Positions 58,748-62,668 of a DNA stretch of 62,668 nt are shown here, piece by piece. Source of the stretch: CAZICM01 sp964537685 (GTDB lineage Bacteria > Myxococcota_A > Polyangia > Polyangiales > Polyangiaceae). The stretch is taken from positions 1 to 62,668 of the forward strand of contig CAZICM010000054.1 of assembly GCA_964537685.1 (NCBI GenBank), given 5' to 3'. The notes beneath the pieces were generated by a model that was given only the letters and a program-made list of their open reading frames with translations, searched no databases and was not told the origin of the DNA. Position 1 is the stretch's first letter. Each line of letters begins with the position of its first letter. The translations under genes were made by a program, and so were the position numbers.

Positions 58748-59748
58748 TACACCCTCGCAGTCATCCGAATCTGCTCAAAAAATCCCAGCCTATCCACCAC
58801 CTGCCAATGCCCCCGCACCAGCCCCCGCTCCTGCTCGTACATCGTTTGCCCTGCAAAACTCAAGCGCTTCCCTGTCGCGGGCAAGCCTTTTAGATCCCCT
58901 GCATGGGTCCCCTCCGCATGCCATCGCACCGAAACCCGATCGCCACACGCCAGAATATCATCCAATGCAAAGCTTAGGTCTGGAAATGCTTGCCGCGAAT
59001 ATCTTACCCGCTGCTTGTACTCTTCATGATCCAAGGTCTTGCCTTCCCATGCATCGCCGGGATCGGCATGAATCGTATATGCAGGCGCCACCAACCGCCC
59101 TATGGCTCCATAATCACCATAGGACCATATCGACTGATACAAATCCTTGATAATCAGCGTGTATTCCGAGGCATCCCGGCCATGTTCCCGCTCGGCCCGG
59201 GCGGCTTCCTTCACTTGATGAACGGCAAAATCCCGGATATCCGCGGGCCAAGCCGATACCAATAGCTCAAAACGCTGATCATCGCCTGCAAACAGGGCGC
59301 GGCAAGCTTCTTCATAATTCTCCCGGTTCCCGGCCATTGCCGATAGAATACGGCTGAGTGCCGCCCGGATTCGCCGGGCAATCTCTCGCCCGGGCTCGTG
59401 TTTAGAAGCTTGCTCGACCAAGCGCCGAATCGCCGCCGATGCTCCATTCGGCTGCTGCTCGAGCCACGCCCAATGTCTCGGAAAGAGCGAGATTTCCTTG
59501 CCTTCCACGCCAAGTTTAGGACGTCCCCTGCCCCGCTGTACCGAGGGCGCGTAGCGTTCAAGCACGTCGGCGAGTGAACCCCGAAGATCGAAATCCACTT
59601 GGGCACCGCTTTGAATGTCAAAACATAAGGGCGCTTCGTCGCCCCGTTCAACGCGTTGTTTGAGCACGGGCAGCAGGTCCTGCAAAGTCCCCGATGCAAT
59701 GCGGCGCTCGCCCACAAAGGCAAGGTAGAGAGAAGAAATGTTGTCCAT
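58747..59748 (-). CDS. DUF2239-SnoaL-like fusion protein
   Basis: A 333-aa cytoplasmic protein made of two parts. Residues 1-185 match DUF2239: LAFVGERRIASGTLQDLL, CFDIQSGAQVDFDLRGS, RGRGRPKLGVEGKEISLFPR, HWAWLEQQPNGASAA and the end FELLVSAWPADIRDF. Residues 195-333 are a SnoaL-like/ester-cyclase fold of the NTF2 superfamily: VAPAYTIHADPGDAWEGKTL, FPDLSFALDDILACGDRVSV and RWHAEGTHAGDLKGLPATGK. Free DUF2239 proteins end near residue 190, so this is a genuine fusion. SnoaL-like domains bind or isomerise small cyclic molecules. The reaction is unknown. It is first in a two-gene unit with the outer-membrane protein. The 182 bases upstream (59749-59930) contain no gene. Confidence 0.8.
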   Translation of the reverse strand: MDNISSLYLAFVGERRIASGTLQDLLPVLKQRVERGDEAPLCFDIQSGAQVDFDLRGSLADVLERYAPSVQRGRGRPKLGVEGKEISLFPRHWAWLEQQPNGASAAIRRLVEQASKHEPGREIARRIRAALSRILSAMAGNRENYEEACRALFAGDDQRFELLVSAWPADIRDFAVHQVKEAARAEREHGRDASEYTLIIKDLYQSIWSYGDYGAIGRLVAPAYTIHADPGDAWEGKTLDHEEYKQRVRYSRQAFPDLSFALDDILACGDRVSVRWHAEGTHAGDLKGLPATGKRLSFAGQTMYEQERGLVRGHWQVVDRLGFFEQIRMTARV

Positions 59749-59930
59749 TATTTTATCCAGGTGATTTTTATTTGGCTGCTGTTTGGATTGTCTTATCTGC
59801 TGCTGATTCTAGGAAGATTTGCGCAGAAAAGAGTCTCATTGGCGATTTATACCAGGATAAAATTTGATGTCAATGGGGAAAAGATCAGGCTTCAAATGTA
59901 CGCCGTTCAGCCCGCCAAATACATCGTCCA

Positions 59931-61394
59931 TCACGTTCCACAAAAGGTTTGATACATCCACTGCTCCTCGCCCGGAGGCCGAGCAAGCTCCGCATGTTCG
60001 GGCTGATCTTCATAGGGACGGACGAGCACCTTGCGCAGCCGCTCAAAAGGAAGCAAGTCGCCTTGCATAGCCGCGCTGATCGCCTCTTCAACACGGTGAT
60101 TGCGAGGGATGAACGCCGGGTTTTTAGAACGCATACGCCCAGCCCGCTCCTCTGGTGAAAGGGCTTCACGGCCAATGCGCTCGCGCCATGTCACAAGCCA
60201 CGCCTGAAAGCGTTCCCGATCCGAGAAAAGATCGGCCGGCGCCGCGTCTTCGTTCACAGCCAAATCGATAAGCCGACGGAAGGTATTTGTATAGTCGGCC
60301 CGCTCTTTTGCCATCAGCGAAAGCAACCCGTTCAGCAATTCACGATCGCCCTCGCGCGCTTCGAACAAGCCCAGTTTCGCGCGCATTTCGCTGTCATACG
60401 CGCGCTCAAAGCGGACGGGAAACTGCGAAAGCCTCGCCTCTAGCATTGAAATGGATCTCGGTTCTTCATCGCCCAATATCGGAAGCATCGCCTCGGCCAG
60501 CCTCGCCATGTTCCAGAGGGCAATCTTCGGCTGATTCGAAAAGGCATAGCGGCCAAATTGGTCGATGGAGCTAAAGGTGCGGCTGGGATCGAAAGCATCG
60601 AGAAATGCGCAGGGACCAAAATCCAAAGTCTCGCCCGCAATCGAACAATTATCGGTATTCATCACACCGTGCACAAAGCCCAAAGCAAGCCATTTGGCGA
60701 TCAGCGCACTCTGCGAATCCATCACCGCTTCAAGCAGCGAAAGCGCGGGTTCGTCCGCGTTTTTATAGGTGGGATAGTGGCGTCCGAGCGCGTAATCGAC
60801 AAGCGCCGCAAGGGCATTTTTATCGTTTTGGTGCGCGAAATATTCAAAAGTGCCCACCCGCAAATGACTGGAAGCAACGCGGGTAAGCACAGCGCCGGGC
60901 AAGCGCTGCTGCCTGAAAACAGGTTCACCCGTCAGCACGGCGGCGAGGGCGCGGGTGGTGGGCACACCCAGCGCATGCATGGCTTCGCTCACGAGGAATT
61001 CGCGCAGGACCGGACCCAGCGCGGCGCGGCCATCGCCTCCCCGTGAAAAAGGGGTTCGTCCAGAGCCTTTAAGCTGAATATCGCGCCGTACGCCATCTTT
61101 GCCGATCGCTTCGCCCAACAGAATGGCTCGGCCATCGCCCAAACGAGGCACAAAACCGCCGAATTGATGTCCGGCATAGGCGAGAGCGATGGGCTGGGCA
61201 CCCGCTGGAACATGATTGCCCGCAAAAACAGCGAGAAGCTCTGGAGAACCAAGCTCGCCGGATTCGAGTCCAACGAGAGCGGCCAAAGGTTCATTGATGG
61301 CGAGCCATGCGGGCTTAGAAGCGGGCATGGGATGGATTTGGGCATAGAAGTGGCCAGGGAGCCGGGCGTAGGAGTTATCGAATTGAAAAGGCAT
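59931..61394 (-). CDS. selO: Protein adenylyltransferase SelO (YdiU family)
   Basis: A 487-aa pseudokinase-fold enzyme that transfers AMP from ATP to Ser, Thr or Tyr of target proteins and is linked to redox homeostasis. Family motifs are clear: FDNSYARLPGHFYAQIHP at the start, LAYAGHQFGGFVPRLGDGRA, QLKGSGRTPFSRGGDGRA and HGVMNTDNCSIAGETLDFGP. The end is MYQTFCGT, with Cys where animal SelO has selenocysteine. The ATG at 61394 is chosen because conserved sequence begins there; the longer frame upstream is low-complexity. It is transcribed alone, divergent from the next gene across 191 bases. Confidence 0.93.
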   Translation of the reverse strand: MPFQFDNSYARLPGHFYAQIHPMPASKPAWLAINEPLAALVGLESGELGSPELLAVFAGNHVPAGAQPIALAYAGHQFGGFVPRLGDGRAILLGEAIGKDGVRRDIQLKGSGRTPFSRGGDGRAALGPVLREFLVSEAMHALGVPTTRALAAVLTGEPVFRQQRLPGAVLTRVASSHLRVGTFEYFAHQNDKNALAALVDYALGRHYPTYKNADEPALSLLEAVMDSQSALIAKWLALGFVHGVMNTDNCSIAGETLDFGPCAFLDAFDPSRTFSSIDQFGRYAFSNQPKIALWNMARLAEAMLPILGDEEPRSISMLEARLSQFPVRFERAYDSEMRAKLGLFEAREGDRELLNGLLSLMAKERADYTNTFRRLIDLAVNEDAAPADLFSDRERFQAWLVTWRERIGREALSPEERAGRMRSKNPAFIPRNHRVEEAISAAMQGDLLPFERLRKVLVRPYEDQPEHAELARPPGEEQWMYQTFCGT

Positions 61395-61585
61395 GGGTAT
61401 TGGATCTAAAGCCGGGGTGGGGATGCGGAGATGTAGGGGTGTTGATATTGGGTTCAAGAGTTGAAAAAAGGTTTTGGGTTTGAATGTTGGGTGGTTATTG
61501 TATAAAAGCGGCGGCCGCGCAAACCCGAAACGCGGCGCGGACTGCAACGTATACAGCGCGGCACAACAAAGGAAGCGAAGTCATC

Positions 61586-61915
61586 ATGCCATCTTGGGAA
61601 ATGCTTGCGGAAGCGCGAATTCAGGAATGGCTTCGAAGGCCGGACAAGGAGCGGCAGAGCCCGGAAAGAGCTTCTGGCATGGAAGCATTGCCTCCCATGG
61701 AGCTGCAGATGGTGGAAGAGGTGCTGAAGCTATACAAACAAGCGGCAGAGACAGAGGATGCGGCTCAGAAGAGCGAACGGCTCAAGCGGGCGGCGGAGCA
61801 GGAAGTGCGAATTTTTGTCCTGCTTGAACAGGCGGAACGGCCTTTGGCGGCGCGGCATTTTGCGGAACTCTTGAACAACGCGCGGACGTGTGCTGAACGC
61901 TCAACAAAGACTTGA
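61586..61915 (+). CDS. Small helical protein, possibly DUF1992-related
   Basis: A 109-aa, highly charged, helical protein starting MPSWEMLAEARIQEWLRRPD, which resembles the opening of DUF1992/DnaJ-C28-type proteins (a start with L-A-E-x-x-I-x-E). The remainder (VEEVLKLYKQAAETEDAAQK, LEQAERPLAARHFAELLNN) is a helical hairpin or coiled coil. The ATG at 61586 follows GGAAG; the frame before it is less convincing. The link to DUF1992 is weak. Confidence 0.6.
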   Translation: MPSWEMLAEARIQEWLRRPDKERQSPERASGMEALPPMELQMVEEVLKLYKQAAETEDAAQKSERLKRAAEQEVRIFVLLEQAERPLAARHFAELLNNARTCAERSTKT

Positions 61916-61980
61916 ATCTTTCAAATGAATCTGTTTCATAGCGCGGATTCGTTGGATGAAGTATTTACTAGGTATTTGCC

Positions 61981-62427
61981 ATGTCCCTGAAACCTGAATA
62001 CGAAGTACGGCTTGATTTAAGCGGCCGCACCATTTACTGCCGAATGACAGGGCTCTTTCAGTTAGAGGACATCAGCGCATGGGCGCACACTTATCGCGAA
62101 GCCACGGATCGCTTTCGGGGACGAAAGCATGTGGTCATCGCCGATATGCGGGGGATGCGTTCGATGCTGCCGGAGGTCGCGAAGGTGTTGGGCGAAGCGA
62201 TAGGTCATGCGAGGAGGCATGGTGCTGCATTATGTGCTCATTTATCGGATGACACGATACAGCGCCTACAGGCCCGGAGGGTAGCGAGGGAAAATTCGCC
62301 GGCGGATGATATCACGGTGGACGTGGTTTCGTTGGAGGAAGCGGAGCGAGTAGCCCATGAATGCGCTCAGCATTTGGAAGACACAGCGTCCCCGAGTATA
62401 CGGGGGCGTTTGCGGGAGCATTTTTAG
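61981..62427 (+). CDS. STAS-like (SpoIIAA-type) protein
   Basis: A 148-aa soluble protein with an alternating beta/alpha pattern like STAS or SEC14-linked SpoIIAA-like domains: EVRLDLSGRTIYCRMTGLFQ, then a helix (ISAWAHTYREATDRF), HVVIADMRGMRSMLPEVAK and GAALCAHLSDD. In many bacteria such domains act as anti-anti-sigma factors or small-molecule binders, but the phosphorylatable Ser of true SpoIIAA is not clear here. Function is uncertain. It follows the small helical gene by 65 bases on the same strand. Confidence 0.55.
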   Translation: MSLKPEYEVRLDLSGRTIYCRMTGLFQLEDISAWAHTYREATDRFRGRKHVVIADMRGMRSMLPEVAKVLGEAIGHARRHGAALCAHLSDDTIQRLQARRVARENSPADDITVDVVSLEEAERVAHECAQHLEDTASPSIRGRLREHF

Positions 62428-62529
62428 ATTTCCATGCGGAAGCGAGACACGATTGAAGCTCATCGTGCTGATTCAATCGACAATCCTCTCGCATTGCGCA
62501 GCCACCCATGCTAGCGTCGCCCTCGCGCC

Positions 62530-62668
62530 ATGAAGATCCCCTACGCCAATTGCGACTTCGCCGATATTCGCCGCGAAGGTTATTTCTATGTCGACAAAAC
62601 GCCGTACATCCCCGCCATTGAAGAAGCGGGCGGCAAATACCTCATCTTCCTCCGCCCCCGCCGCTTTG
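62530..62668 (+). CDS. AAA-ATPase-like protein, start only (partial)
   Basis: Open from an ATG at 62530 to the right edge (46 codons). It reads MKIPYANCDFADIRREGYFY, then VDKTPYIPAIEEAGGKYLIF and LRPRRF. This is the typical beginning of the AAA-ATPase-like (PF09820) proteins, in which FADIR-x-x-x-x-YVDKT-x-x-I precedes F-L-R-P-R-R-F-G-K-S. The family usually continues with a PD-(D/E)xK nuclease domain and is found in multiple copies in some genomes. The rest lies outside the window. Confidence 0.85.
   Translation, partial: MKIPYANCDFADIRREGYFYVDKTPYIPAIEEAGGKYLIFLRPRRF

Noticed and set aside
59656..59952. Plus-strand small membrane protein between DUF2239 and selO
   Set aside because: Part is antisense to DUF2239 and part antisense to selO; the hydrophobic run in between comes from AT-rich intergenic DNA and has no start signal.

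Overview
The window looks like chromosomal DNA of a deltaproteobacterial or Myxococcota-type organism. The evidence is the family mix: lipoproteins with cysteine-rich D-D/N-D-x-D-G repeats, Gly/Ser-rich lipoproteins, a Ser/Thr kinase fused to WD40 blades, a DUF4266/DUF3570 pair and TolB-like cytochrome lipoproteins. No rRNA, tRNA, insertion sequence or CRISPR array was found. Positions 1 to about 9,140 are visibly more GC-rich than the rest, so this end may be acquired DNA (or, if the contig is metagenomic, a join).

Layout. (a) 1-9.14 kb, GC-rich: end of an unknown gene, TetR regulator with divergent small membrane protein, a 99-aa protein, a MerR-like protein coupled to a giant CheB-CheR hybrid histidine kinase, a PRC-barrel protein, NhaA and a decayed kinase end. 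(b) 9.1-12.1 kb: a second, diverged TetR/small-membrane-protein pair followed by ArsA. Both pairs share the same operator, ATGGCAAC-N5-GTTGCCAT, once in the first and twice in the second. (c) 12.1-17.7 kb, minus strand: a tight four-gene cluster (double glycosyltransferase, GTP cyclohydrolase II-NADAR fusion, asparagine synthetase-like amidotransferase, NAT-like acyltransferase) that reads as an uncharacterised pathway making a modified, GTP-derived pyrimidine. (d) 17.9-27.8 kb: a WD40 lipoprotein, then a type I restriction-modification operon with two complete hsdM genes, preceded by a 43-bp tandem-repeat array and bracketed by a 53-bp imperfect direct repeat. (e) 27.9-37.5 kb, minus strand: a copper regulon: ECF sigma factor, Cys-rich membrane protein (probable anti-sigma), multicopper oxidase, CusC/B/A and a cupredoxin. 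Three promoters share GTCACG-N16-CCTAGA, before the sigma gene, the oxidase and cusC. (f) 37.6-45.3 kb, minus strand: six nearly overlapping genes for haem-c lipoproteins, beta-propellers, DUF4266 and DUF3570, a possible cell-surface electron-transfer assembly. (g) 45.4-62.7 kb: orphan DNA methyltransferase, Cys-rich lipoproteins, a BASS transporter, a protealysin-like M4 protease, a WD40 kinase, an outer-membrane protein, a DUF2239-SnoaL fusion, SelO, and the start of an AAA-ATPase-like gene at the right edge.

The strongest candidates for undescribed biology are the pyrimidine-type cluster, the sigma-controlled copper regulon with its three matching promoters, the two-HsdM restriction system with its repeat array, and the haem lipoprotein operon. 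All functions are inferred by reading motifs; no database search was run.
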